NCBI GenBank assembly: GCA_002937995.1
Contig: PTLG01000007.1
Coordinates: 1 to 35,601 of the forward strand
Length of the DNA stretch: 35,601 nucleotides
Reading direction: 5' to 3'
Origin: Alphaproteobacteria bacterium MarineAlpha3_Bin7
Lineage (GTDB): Bacteria > Pseudomonadota > Alphaproteobacteria > Rhodospirillales > UBA2165
Of the stretch, positions 1 to 9,654 are shown piece after piece (the first letter of the stretch is position 1; every line of letters begins with the position of its first letter). A program made the translations under genes and the position numbers. The notes under the pieces were generated by a model, which worked only from the letters and a program-made list of their open reading frames with translations, ran no database searches and was not told the DNA's origin.

Positions 1-1134
1 AACTTTGATGATATGGATTGCGACAAAAATGGTGGACTGGATGGTGCTGAAATAAAAGGTTTTTTCACAGGCACTGGTTGTCCAGAAAAAACTGCATCTA
101 AACCTGATAATAAGACTAAGAAGAAAAAGACTGTAAGTGGTGGAAATAGAAGACCTCCTCCAGCTGTAAAGTTGGCAACAGTTGTCTCAGAAATTGCGGG
201 AGAAACTTATAAAGTTGCTGGGAGAGTAATAGCTCTACAGTCTGGTTCCTTATCTACAAGAGTAAGCGGAACAATTAATAAAATTTCTGTTGAAGTTGGT
301 GATAGGGTTACGGAAGGGTATATAATAGCAAAACTGAGAGATGGGCGTATTAGGGCCGATAGAAAAAAAGCATTAGCTCTCCTTAAACGTCAACAAGTAG
401 CACTAAAAAATGCTGTTCGAGAACTAAACAGAATTAAAAGGCTGAGAAAGTCTGCCGCTTATTCAAGGGCTAGGTTTGAGGAACTTGAAGGTCAAGTCGC
501 AGAAAGACAGTCTCAGGTATCTGAAGTTTCTGCAGCATTAGAACGCATTGAAATTGATGTCAGGGATACAGTAATAAAGGCTCCTTTTTCGGGCGTTATT
601 ACACAAAAACACGTCGAAAAAGGTACGCATGTCAATACGGGATCTCCCATAGTTACGTTAATCAATGACAACAAGGTGGAAATTGAAGTCGATATTCCAA
701 GTTTTAGAATTTCTTCTATAACTAGTGCCACTATAGCTAATCTTGTACTAGACAATGGAAACAAGGTACCCATTCAGGTTAGATCTATTATCCCCAGAGA
801 AGATCTGAGAACGAGAACTCGCCCAGTCCGCTTGCGTCCCACAACTAGCGATGGAATAAAGTATTTAGCCGATAATCAAGCTGTTTTAGTAGAGCTGCCA
901 CTCACAGGATCCCAGCCAATTATCATGGTACCTAAAGATGCGATAATAAAAAGAGCTAATGGTAATGTAGCCTTTGTTGTAAAAGGGGAAAATGCATCAA
1001 TGAGAAGCGTCCGAGTTGGCCGAGGTGTTGGATCAACATTTGAAGTATTAGATGGTTTAAAACCTGGCGAAAATGTTGTGATAAGAGGTAATGAAAGACT
1101 TGGTGCTGGGGGCAAAGTGCGAATAGTACAATAG
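1..1134 (+). CDS. RND efflux periplasmic adaptor (HlyD/membrane-fusion family), N-terminus truncated by window edge, with an EF-hand-like loop
   Basis: The frame is open upstream of the listed M13 (NFDD-MDCDKNGGLDGAEI). The body has the MFP signature: GRVIALQSGSLSTRVSGTINKISVEVGDRV, a coiled-coil, then APFSGVITQKHVEKGTHVNTGSPIVTL. An RND permease lies directly downstream. Confidence 0.9.
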   Translation, partial: NFDDMDCDKNGGLDGAEIKGFFTGTGCPEKTASKPDNKTKKKKTVSGGNRRPPPAVKLATVVSEIAGETYKVAGRVIALQSGSLSTRVSGTINKISVEVGDRVTEGYIIAKLRDGRIRADRKKALALLKRQQVALKNAVRELNRIKRLRKSAAYSRARFEELEGQVAERQSQVSEVSAALERIEIDVRDTVIKAPFSGVITQKHVEKGTHVNTGSPIVTLINDNKVEIEVDIPSFRISSITSATIANLVLDNGNKVPIQVRSIIPREDLRTRTRPVRLRPTTSDGIKYLADNQAVLVELPLTGSQPIIMVPKDAIIKRANGNVAFVVKGENASMRSVRVGRGVGSTFEVLDGLKPGENVVIRGNERLGAGGKVRIVQ

Positions 1135-1183
1135 TTAACTTTAATTTTAAAATCGAGCCATCATTGTTAGCAAGGTAGTGTAA

Positions 1184-4100
1184 ATGAATATAATACAAAT
1201 TTCTATTCAGCGTCCGATAGCTGTGGTCGCTATGGTTCTTATGATCGTACTTTTTGGATGGGTATCTTTGCAAAAGGTTCCCATTCAAATGGCTCCAGAT
1301 GTAAGGCAGCCAGTAGTAATCATAAAAACAAATTGGAGGGGAGCTGCCCCATCGGAAATTGAGAGAGAAATAATAACAAAGCAAGAAGAGGAACTGAAAG
1401 GCTTAGAAGGCCTTAAGCGAATAGTAAGTGAGGCAAAACATAATCAGGGGGTAGTGACATTAGAATTTAGCCCTGGCTTAGATTTTAACCGCACTCTTCT
1501 CCTAACAGCAAATCGGTTAGATAGAGTAACAGGCTACCCTGAGGAAGCTGATGAACCAATTATAAGCACATCGGGAACGGACGATAATGCGATAGCTTGG
1601 TTTAGCCTTGTTAGAGATAAAGACAATCAACGACCAATGGATACATACGGCGATTTTCTTCGAGACACAATTGAGAATCGATATGAGAGAATAAATGGTG
1701 TTGGCGGTGTGAACCTTTACGGTGATAGCGAGCGCGAACTCCAGGTTATAGTTGACCCGGCTAAACTTGCAGCATACCGCTTAACTGTGCCTGAAGTAGT
1801 TCAGCGATTAAAAGCAGAAAATGCTGCTGTTACCGGTGGCGATGTAAATGAAGGAAAAAGAAGATATATAGTTCGAACGGATGGAGAACTGAACACCCCA
1901 GAAGATGTAAGAAATGTATTATTAAGAAGTGAGAGGTCCCAGAGAACGGGGAGCCGTCGATCTGAATTTTTTGAGGAAGGTTATGGCAGAGTAACCGTTG
2001 GAGATGTTGCTACCGTCCAACTTGCCTATAAAGAGCGTTTTGGGAGAGGTGTACTGTTAGGAGAGCCAGCGCTTGGATTTAATTTAACCCGAGAACAAGG
2101 CGCCAATGTATTAGAAACAATGAAAGAGGTACGAGCTGTTACAAAAGAACTAGTTAATGGGCCTATCAAACAGGCGGGGCTCTCTCTTAAACAAGTCTAC
2201 GACGAAACACAATATATAAAGTCTTCAATATCTTTGGTTACACAAAATATTTATTATGGTGGAGTGTTGGCTGTTATAGTTTTATTGCTATTTTTGAGAT
2301 CCTGGCGCCCTACTGTAGTCATTGCGGCTGCGATTCCAGTTTCAGTCATAGGAACATTTGTAGCAATGGCTATTTTGGGTAGGTCGTTAAATGTAGTCAG
2401 TTTAGCTGGAATAGCTTTTGCTGTAGGGATGGTTGTAGATGCCGCAATAGTGGTTTTGGAAAATATTTTTAGACTCCGCCAAAATGGACTCAACTCTGCT
2501 GAGGCTGCTTACAAGGGAACTAAGCAAGTTTGGCCAGCCGTACTGGTCTCGTCTCTAACAACTGTTATGGTATTTATCCCTATACTCTATATGGAACTTG
2601 AGGCTGGACAACTATTTCGTGATATTGGTGTTGCTATTTCTGTTTCTGTAGTACTTTCCCTATTTGTGTCTGTAACACTAATTCCTGGCTTATCAAATCG
2701 TATTTTTAGTACGAACAGCATTAATCCAAAAGCAAATTTAACAATTCCAATATTAGACAATTTTGGCCAATCATTTTCTGATTTTTGGACTAAATTTGCA
2801 GCATATGTTGTAAAAAATAAAAGTCAGGCAGCTGGTATCGTAATAGCACTAACATTAGGTGCCTCAATTTTTGCATATATTGCCATGCCTAAAATTGACT
2901 ACTTGCCAACGGGTAATAGAAATTTAGTAATCGGCTTTGTTCAGCCTCCACCTGGTTATAATTTAGATACAATGGAAGAAATTATGGCGAGGGTACAAGA
3001 AAAAACTCGTAAATTTTGGGATAGTACAAAGTCTGGAGCCGATAATACACTCAAAAAGATAGACCGTTTTTTCGTTGTTGCGCTCCAAGGCAGGGCTTTT
3101 ATGGCTGCCTCTCACGTCGATTCAGGTAGCGCTAGTGAACTAATTCCTCTTCTCCAAAAACCAGCAAGAGAAGAGCCTGGAGCCCTTGCGTTCGTTTTCC
3201 AGCCCACCCTATGGGGAAGATCTATCGGGTCTGGCAGAGGGATAAATATTGACGTTTTAGGCCCGAATTTAGAAGCAAACTATGGTGTAGCCCGAACAAT
3301 TTTTTTTAGACTACTAGCAAATTTTTCCCCAGCCAAGGGGAACCGCATCAGACCTAAACCAGCCCTATCGCTTGGAGAACCTGAAGTTAGGGTGACACCA
3401 AATCGTTTAAAACTTAGCGACAACGGTGTTTCCGCACGAGAGCTTGGACAGACTGTGGATGCATTTAATGACGGGCTTAGAGTTGCGGAAATAAATGTTG
3501 ATGGAAAACGGCTAGATCTAACCTTGAAGGGACCAAAACAAGATAGTGAGTATACTCAAAGAATTAATGAGCTTCCTGTAGTAACTAGAGAAGGAAGAAT
3601 TGTCTCAGTTGAAAGTCTGGGTGACATTGAAATTACAAATGGCCCCACTCAGATTAGACGCATAGACCGGTTTAGGACAGTAACTCTACAATTGAGTCCT
3701 AAGGATAATATTCCGCTAGAGGAGGCAATTGATAAGGTCAGAGAAAAAGTTGTAGGACCTGTTTTAAAGCGGGGCCTGCCAGCTGGCGTACAACTAAGAA
3801 TATCGGGTAGTGCCGATAAATTATCAGAGACATGGAACGAAATTACTTTTGACCTGATATTAGCTGTGATAATCGTTTATCTCGTTATGGCGGTATTATT
3901 TGAAAGCTTTATTTACCCATTGATAGTAATGCTATCCGTGCCAGTTGCAGCGGCGGGAGGTCTTATGGGCTTAGCTATCTTAAACTTATATGTAAACCAA
4001 TCATTGGATATGCTGACTATGATGGGTTTTATTATTTTGATAGGAATAGTAGTTAATAATGCAATATTACTAGTTCATCAGACATTAGTTCATATTCGCG

Positions 4101-4351
4101 AAGAAGGAATGCCTGCTGACAAGGCAATTGAAGAAGCGACTAGGAATAGAATTAGACCAATATTTATGTCTACATTGACATCGGTTTTTGGAATGCTTCC
4201 ACTTGTGATATTTCCGGGAGCTGGTTCAGAATTATATAGGGGACTTGGATCAGTGGTACTTGGTGGATTATCCCTCTCAGCTATACTTACTATGGCCTTA
4301 GTGCCTCCTATTATGTCATTTACAGTTGGGTTAATAGAAAAATCTGACTAA
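1184..4351 (+). CDS. RND efflux transporter permease (AcrB/HAE-like)
   Basis: 1055 aa. N-terminus MNIIQISIQRPIAVVAMVLMIVLFGWVSLQKVPIQMAPDV; TM4 GMVVDAAIVVLEN; TM10/11 GIVVNNAILLVHQ. Adjacent to the adaptor. Confidence 0.95.
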   Translation: MNIIQISIQRPIAVVAMVLMIVLFGWVSLQKVPIQMAPDVRQPVVIIKTNWRGAAPSEIEREIITKQEEELKGLEGLKRIVSEAKHNQGVVTLEFSPGLDFNRTLLLTANRLDRVTGYPEEADEPIISTSGTDDNAIAWFSLVRDKDNQRPMDTYGDFLRDTIENRYERINGVGGVNLYGDSERELQVIVDPAKLAAYRLTVPEVVQRLKAENAAVTGGDVNEGKRRYIVRTDGELNTPEDVRNVLLRSERSQRTGSRRSEFFEEGYGRVTVGDVATVQLAYKERFGRGVLLGEPALGFNLTREQGANVLETMKEVRAVTKELVNGPIKQAGLSLKQVYDETQYIKSSISLVTQNIYYGGVLAVIVLLLFLRSWRPTVVIAAAIPVSVIGTFVAMAILGRSLNVVSLAGIAFAVGMVVDAAIVVLENIFRLRQNGLNSAEAAYKGTKQVWPAVLVSSLTTVMVFIPILYMELEAGQLFRDIGVAISVSVVLSLFVSVTLIPGLSNRIFSTNSINPKANLTIPILDNFGQSFSDFWTKFAAYVVKNKSQAAGIVIALTLGASIFAYIAMPKIDYLPTGNRNLVIGFVQPPPGYNLDTMEEIMARVQEKTRKFWDSTKSGADNTLKKIDRFFVVALQGRAFMAASHVDSGSASELIPLLQKPAREEPGALAFVFQPTLWGRSIGSGRGINIDVLGPNLEANYGVARTIFFRLLANFSPAKGNRIRPKPALSLGEPEVRVTPNRLKLSDNGVSARELGQTVDAFNDGLRVAEINVDGKRLDLTLKGPKQDSEYTQRINELPVVTREGRIVSVESLGDIEITNGPTQIRRIDRFRTVTLQLSPKDNIPLEEAIDKVREKVVGPVLKRGLPAGVQLRISGSADKLSETWNEITFDLILAVIIVYLVMAVLFESFIYPLIVMLSVPVAAAGGLMGLAILNLYVNQSLDMLTMMGFIILIGIVVNNAILLVHQTLVHIREEGMPADKAIEEATRNRIRPIFMSTLTSVFGMLPLVIFPGAGSELYRGLGSVVLGGLSLSAILTMALVPPIMSFTVGLIEKSD

Positions 4352-4435
4352 AGATATCGGATAGTAGTGAATATAACGGACTTTCTACTTATCCCATACC
4401 CTAGCCAATCTTTATATAGCATCCATCAGAGTAGA

Positions 4436-4801
4436 TTAACGAGGAGCCGCTGCATTAGGTTTAATCTGTCCCAACGAGGGCGACTTTTCGCCATGGGGAG
4501 ATGGTCTTGCGTAACAACTAACATCTCCTAAGGTTGGATAACAATAAACTTCGTCTGGGGTCACCACTTCATCTTCTTCGCAATAATGCCTGCCCGTATT
4601 CTTTCTTACCGTTGAACAATTTTTACCAGTAGAAAATGAAACTATATGATCATTGATGGTTTTATTTGTTGTAATAAGAGTTACCCCGTCCAATCCCACC
4701 ATATTTGGCATATAAGAAGACCCAGCAGTTACTAACGAGCAAGCCCCTAATCCACACAAAATATTACATATAATAAAAATGTATAGGAATTCTCTTAACA
4801 T
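4436..4801 (-). CDS. small Cys-rich lipoprotein, conserved-hypothetical type
   Basis: 121 aa. Signal peptide with lipobox LCGLGAC. Mature part has four further Cys (NCSTV, HYCEE, VYCYP, VSCYA). Confidence 0.75.
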   Translation of the reverse strand: MLREFLYIFIICNILCGLGACSLVTAGSSYMPNMVGLDGVTLITTNKTINDHIVSFSTGKNCSTVRKNTGRHYCEEDEVVTPDEVYCYPTLGDVSCYARPSPHGEKSPSLGQIKPNAAAPR

Positions 4802-4954
4802 ATTTGTGAGCCGTATAGGTTATTTTCGTAATATAGTACTGATACTAGCTTAACGAATCTTTAAAAAACTATACCAAAAAGAATTTATGTAGCTTTATAT
4901 AATTTCTGTTTTGTTTCAGTAAAATGAGCATAGAAGATCTTTTTAATCTCTTAG

Positions 4955-4983
4955 TTGCGACAATCCATCTGTTAAACTATATT
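4955..4983 (+). promoter_or_regulatory. candidate sigma70-type promoter for the TPR-bamB-der group
   Basis: TTGCGA, 17-nt spacer, TATATT, located 28-56 nt upstream of the ATG at 5011. Confidence 0.45.
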
Positions 4984-5010
4984 TAGAGTTTATAGCAAGT
5001 GGTGGAGATT

Positions 5011-5676
5011 ATGGCAGATTCCAAGAGCGACGATGATATTTTTGTTAAAGAAGTTGAGGAGGAAATAAAGCAAGAGAACTTGCTGAATCTTTGGAAAAGA
5101 TTTGGTAAAATAATCATAGCCGTGGTTACGTTATTTATAATTGGTATTGCTGGCTTTAAGGGATGGGAGTCCTACGACAGAAATCAAAGGGAGCACCAAA
5201 GCCTAAATTATAATAACTTAATTAATTCATTGGCAGAAGGTTCACATAAAAAAGCTTTATTGATACTGGAAAGCATGGAAACAAATCAGGTACGCAGTTA
5301 TTCAACTCTGACAAAATTAATCAACCCAACCATCTTAAATTCTAGTGGTAAAAGTCGAGAAAAAGCTGTTTCCTATGAAAATATAATGCAAAATGATTCT
5401 GTAGAACCCATATTTAAGGATCTGGCACTAATACTTTGGGGGTACGACAACCTATCCAGCTCTCAACCTTCAAAAATTACTACCAAACTTGCAAGATTAA
5501 ATGATTCTGGCAGCCCTTGGAGACATTCAGCAAGAGAAATTATTGCCCTAAGTGAAAAACGTGCCGGAAACAGAGAAAAAGCTAGAAGTATCCTAAAAGG
5601 CTTAATTGATGACGCAACAACTCCAAACGGGCTACGCACAAGAGCATCAGAAATATTATTTCTTATGAAGAATTAG
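5011..5676 (+). CDS. YfgM-like membrane-anchored tetratricopeptide protein
   Basis: Single N-terminal TM (FGKIIIAVVTLFIIGIAGFKGWESY) preceded by an acidic N-terminus, immediately upstream of bamB. ORF opens at a GTG at 4999, but ATG 5011 has a GGAG upstream. Confidence 0.8.
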   Translation: MADSKSDDDIFVKEVEEEIKQENLLNLWKRFGKIIIAVVTLFIIGIAGFKGWESYDRNQREHQSLNYNNLINSLAEGSHKKALLILESMETNQVRSYSTLTKLINPTILNSSGKSREKAVSYENIMQNDSVEPIFKDLALILWGYDNLSSSQPSKITTKLARLNDSGSPWRHSAREIIALSEKRAGNREKARSILKGLIDDATTPNGLRTRASEILFLMKN

Positions 5677-5682
5677 GATGTA

Positions 5683-7008
5683 ATGTTGCCCAAATTTATC
5701 CTTAATTATTTCTTATTGTTTCTCATTACAACGATATTATCTAGTTGCGATACCTTCATAGGGGTTAGTGAAGAACCTCCTCTACCTGGAAAACGGATTT
5801 CTATTTTAGCAAAAGAGAAAAAACTGTCTGCAGAGATAGGATCAGATTTAAGAGAAATTCTGTTGCCTCCACCTACACCTAATAATAGTTGGCCACAATC
5901 GGGTGGCTATGCCAACCACGCGATGCATCATATAAAAGTTGATAGCTCACTAGAGGAACTTTGGTCAACGGATATTGGTTCCGGCACAGACGACTCAGAA
6001 CTTTTATTTGCGCCACCAATTTTGGCTGGAAAAACTATTTATACAATGGATGCAGAAAACCAAATTATAGCTACCAATGCTAATACAGGGAATGAGTTGT
6101 GGTCTAAAGAGTTAGAAAATGATGAGGATGAACATCATATCAGCGGGGGATTAGCCTATAGCGAAGGAAACCTATATATCACCACTGGCTGGGGAGAAGT
6201 AATTTGTCTAGATTCAAACTCTGGAAAAGAAAAATGGAAGAAATATTTTGGTTTACCCATGCGAACCCCACCTACGATTTGGAGAGGTAGAATTTTTGTG
6301 ATAACCGTTACTAATAAACTGCTAGTGCTGAATTCCTCAGACGGAGAGGAACTATGGAGTCATCAAAGTATGGATGAAACAACTACTATTCTTGGTGGAG
6401 CCAGCCCAGCTGTAGATAATGGCGTAGTAGTAGTAGCGTATTCATCGGGTGAACTAGCAGCATTGAAGGTGGAAAATGGACAACAATTATGGTCTGACGT
6501 CTTATCTAGCTCTGGTGGGTCTCGTAGTTCAACAAAACTATCAGCAATAAAAGCAAGACCCGTGATAGACAGGGGCTTAGTATTTGCAATGAGTAATCAG
6601 GACTTGCTGGTGTCAATAGATATAAGAACAGGTCGTAGAGTTTGGACCAAACCATTTGGAGGTATTGGAAACCCTTGGGTTGCAGGTAACTTAGTATATG
6701 TCATTAGCAGTTCATATGAGTTGGTGGCATTATCTCGCAAAACTGGTAAGATTTATTGGGTAAAAACGCTTAACGACTTCTACAAAACAAAAAAACAACA
6801 TAAAAACTTAATTTGGACAGGCCCAATATTAGTTAGTGATAGATTACTAGTTGCTAACACCAAGGGACACATCTTATCAATTTCCCCTTATAGTGGCGAA
6901 ATTCTTGGTAATATAAAATTATCCGATGGTCTTACTGTCCCGCCAATAGCTGCTTTAAACACTGTATATTTTTTAACAGAAGATGCAGACTTGATTGCTT
7001 ACCGTTAA
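5683..7008 (+). CDS. bamB: outer membrane assembly lipoprotein BamB (PQQ-like beta-propeller)
   Basis: Lipoprotein signal (LFLITTILSSC), repeated GxxLW/GxxxW blades (NTGNELWSKEL, NSGKEKWKKYF, SDGEELWSHQ), upstream of der. Confidence 0.9.
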   Translation: MLPKFILNYFLLFLITTILSSCDTFIGVSEEPPLPGKRISILAKEKKLSAEIGSDLREILLPPPTPNNSWPQSGGYANHAMHHIKVDSSLEELWSTDIGSGTDDSELLFAPPILAGKTIYTMDAENQIIATNANTGNELWSKELENDEDEHHISGGLAYSEGNLYITTGWGEVICLDSNSGKEKWKKYFGLPMRTPPTIWRGRIFVITVTNKLLVLNSSDGEELWSHQSMDETTTILGGASPAVDNGVVVVAYSSGELAALKVENGQQLWSDVLSSSGGSRSSTKLSAIKARPVIDRGLVFAMSNQDLLVSIDIRTGRRVWTKPFGGIGNPWVAGNLVYVISSSYELVALSRKTGKIYWVKTLNDFYKTKKQHKNLIWTGPILVSDRLLVANTKGHILSISPYSGEILGNIKLSDGLTVPPIAALNTVYFLTEDADLIAYR

Positions 7009-7029
7009 TAGTTGGTTTATTGCTTCTCT

Positions 7030-8385
7030 ATGACATTTACTGTGGGTATAATTGGAAGGCCTAACGTTGGAAAATCTACCCTATTTAATAGGCTAGTAGG
7101 TAAACATTTGTCCATAGTTGATCGCACAGCAGGGGTGACAAGAGACTGGCAAAAAGCAAAATGTATGATTGGTGATATAGGCATTGAATTAATAGACACG
7201 GCTGGGCTTGAACCCAAAATTAATGATGGGCTAGATAATAATATTCGTGAGAAAACTCTAGAAGTTATAAAAGTATCAGATTTGATATTTTTCGTTATTG
7301 ATGCCCGAGAGGGAGTAACCCCTAATGATCAATATTTTGCAAATCAATTAAGAAGGGAAAAGACAAAAAAGGTTGTTTTAGCAAACAAATGCGAGGGCAA
7401 CAAAGGTGACCATGGTTATTTTGAAGCATTCAAATTAGGGTTTGGTGAACCAATACCAATATCAGCAGAGCATGGACATGGTCTTGAAGAGTTATATTAT
7501 ACCCTTAAATCTCTTGGCAATATTGTCAGAAAAGATGATTATGATACTGAGGCACCCCAAGACGAACAAAAAGATGATACGATAAAGATTGCAATAGTTG
7601 GCAAGCCAAACGTAGGAAAATCTACTTTCATCAACTGCCTAATCCAAAATGAGAGGTTGCTCACTGGTCCAGAAGCCGGAATAACAAGAGACTCCATTGA
7701 CATAAGTTGGACATATAAAGGTAAAAAGATACAACTTACAGATACTGCTGGAATACGCAGAAAGTCAAAGGTAAAGGAAAATATTGATAAGCTATCCACA
7801 GCAGACACCTATCGATCGATCCAGTTTTGTCACCTAGTTGTTTTAGTGCTGGATTCTAGAGAGCCACTTGATAGGCAAGAATTAGCTCTAGCCAGCCACG
7901 CAATAGATCAAGGACGTATGTTAATTATAGCGCTAAATAAATGGGATGTAGTAAAAAATAAAAAACAGGTACTGGACAAACTTCAATCCAGACTGAGAAC
8001 CTCCCTCACTCAAATCAAAGATATACCTATAATAACCATGTCTGCTTTGACTGGACTAGGTGTTCAAGAGTTACTCCCTAAGGCTCTAAAATTGTTTTCT
8101 CTTTGGGACACTAGAATAAGTACCAGTCCTCTTAACAAATGGCTCGGCTTAGCTGTCTCAAGTAATCCGCCACCACTAATAAGAGGCCGTAGACCAGCGC
8201 TTAGATACGTTACTCAAGCTAAAACTAAGCCACCTGCCTTTATAATTTTTTCGAGCAGAGGAAAGAAAATAGCTGAGAGCTACAGAAGATACTTAGTCAA
8301 TGACCTTGCCAGATCATTTGAGCTAAATAATATACCAATAAGATTAATAATCCGACAGGCTAAAAACCCTTATAACCCTGAGTAG
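7030..8385 (+). CDS. der: ribosome-associated GTPase Der (EngA)
   Basis: Tandem GTPase domains: GRPNVGKSTLFN/DTAG and GKPNVGKSTFIN/DTAG, plus C-terminal KH-like domain. ATG at 7030 preferred over 7012. Confidence 0.97.
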   Translation: MTFTVGIIGRPNVGKSTLFNRLVGKHLSIVDRTAGVTRDWQKAKCMIGDIGIELIDTAGLEPKINDGLDNNIREKTLEVIKVSDLIFFVIDAREGVTPNDQYFANQLRREKTKKVVLANKCEGNKGDHGYFEAFKLGFGEPIPISAEHGHGLEELYYTLKSLGNIVRKDDYDTEAPQDEQKDDTIKIAIVGKPNVGKSTFINCLIQNERLLTGPEAGITRDSIDISWTYKGKKIQLTDTAGIRRKSKVKENIDKLSTADTYRSIQFCHLVVLVLDSREPLDRQELALASHAIDQGRMLIIALNKWDVVKNKKQVLDKLQSRLRTSLTQIKDIPIITMSALTGLGVQELLPKALKLFSLWDTRISTSPLNKWLGLAVSSNPPPLIRGRRPALRYVTQAKTKPPAFIIFSSRGKKIAESYRRYLVNDLARSFELNNIPIRLIIRQAKNPYNPE

Positions 8386-8406
8386 TTTTGTAGGTTAGAT
8401 ACAAAA
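8386..8406. terminator. possible AT-rich bidirectional terminator between convergent der and VWA genes
   Basis: TTTTGTA-(7 nt)-TACAAAA inverted repeat in the convergent intergenic region. AT-rich stem, so weak. Confidence 0.3.
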
Positions 8407-8464
8407 AACTAAGCTAAAACTATTTACTTGATTCACTAAGTTACTGTATCGGGGTTTTATTACT

Positions 8465-9643
8465 CTAACTCAATAAAAGACTAAGCTCTCTGACACTCGA
8501 CAAGTTATGTATAGTTTTAAACTCATCAACATGAGGCAACATAGTCTTTATACCTAATGATTTAGGCTCAAATCCTTTGTATCTCAATAGAGGATTCAGC
8601 CAAATTAACTTCCGAGAAGTTCTATGTAATCTTGCCATTTCAATATCAAGACCTGAGGCTTCATCCCTATCCAACCCATCTGAAATTAAAATTGTTATGC
8701 CACCCTGAGAAAGTACCCTTCTCGACCAGTATTTGTTAAATTCTGCTAAACATAACCCTATACGAGTTCCACCTGACCAATCTAGAACCTCTTTCCCAAC
8801 ATGTTTAAGTGCAACATCTACATCTTTATTTTTAAGACTACGTGTAACGTTAGTAAGTCTAGTGCCAAACAAGAAGGTAAAAACTCTATCCCGATCATTT
8901 GTTACAGCATGCATAAAATGAAGTAACATTCGTGAGTACCGCTCCATAGAACCAGAGATATCGCAAATTACAACAAGGGGAGGTCGTCGAGTTTTTCGAG
9001 TCTTATATATTATGGGTATAAAGCCTCCACTAAATTTTAAACTTTGGCGTATCGTACGTCGCATATCGATTGTTTTGCCAGTCTGGCGATTAGAAAACCG
9101 CCTGGTTGGTACTTCCATATTTGGTAACCTTAACGTTTTGATTGCAGTTATTGCTTCTTTAACCTCTTCCGTGGACATCTTTTCAAAATCTTTTTCCGAG
9201 AGAGACTCTCCAGGGCTCCAAGTTAGGGTTGCTTCTGTTTTGTCCCTTTCCTCCTCATCAGCTTGCTCAGACTGTCCAGAGCCAGAGAAGGCCTCAGCTA
9301 CTCTTCTGAAACTTTCCTCTGCATTTTTATTATTATCCCGATCAGTAAGTTCTTGGGGTAGCGACAAATTCATCATTTTCTCTAACAAATTTGGGTTACG
9401 CCAAAAAATATGAAAAGCCTGATTAAATAACTCTCTATGTTCATTTCGTTTTATGAAGATTGCGTGCAAAGTCCAATAAAATTCATTCCGACTATTTAAG
9501 CCTACCAAAGAAACAGCAGTAACAGCATCTACTATTTGACCTGCTCCTACTGGAATACCAGTAGCCCTAAGTGCGCGCCCAAAATACATGATATTGCTAC
9601 CTAGTAATCCACCCCTATGATCTATAGCACTTGGATTATCCAT
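8465..9643 (-). CDS. VWA domain protein, CoxE-like
   Basis: MIDAS motif CDISGSMERYS; CoxE-like layout; directly downstream of a MoxR ATPase. Confidence 0.88.
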   Translation of the reverse strand: MDNPSAIDHRGGLLGSNIMYFGRALRATGIPVGAGQIVDAVTAVSLVGLNSRNEFYWTLHAIFIKRNEHRELFNQAFHIFWRNPNLLEKMMNLSLPQELTDRDNNKNAEESFRRVAEAFSGSGQSEQADEEERDKTEATLTWSPGESLSEKDFEKMSTEEVKEAITAIKTLRLPNMEVPTRRFSNRQTGKTIDMRRTIRQSLKFSGGFIPIIYKTRKTRRPPLVVICDISGSMERYSRMLLHFMHAVTNDRDRVFTFLFGTRLTNVTRSLKNKDVDVALKHVGKEVLDWSGGTRIGLCLAEFNKYWSRRVLSQGGITILISDGLDRDEASGLDIEMARLHRTSRKLIWLNPLLRYKGFEPKSLGIKTMLPHVDEFKTIHNLSSVRELSLLLS

Positions 9644-9654
9644 AATGACTAATA

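Noticed and set aside
956-1384. 142-aa minus-strand ORF
   Set aside because: Antisense to the well-supported adaptor and RND permease genes; low-complexity His/Tyr/Leu-rich translation typical of a shadow ORF.
9012-9413. 133-aa plus-strand ORF
   Set aside because: Lies wholly antisense to the VWA gene; Ser/Leu-rich shadow translation with no domain.
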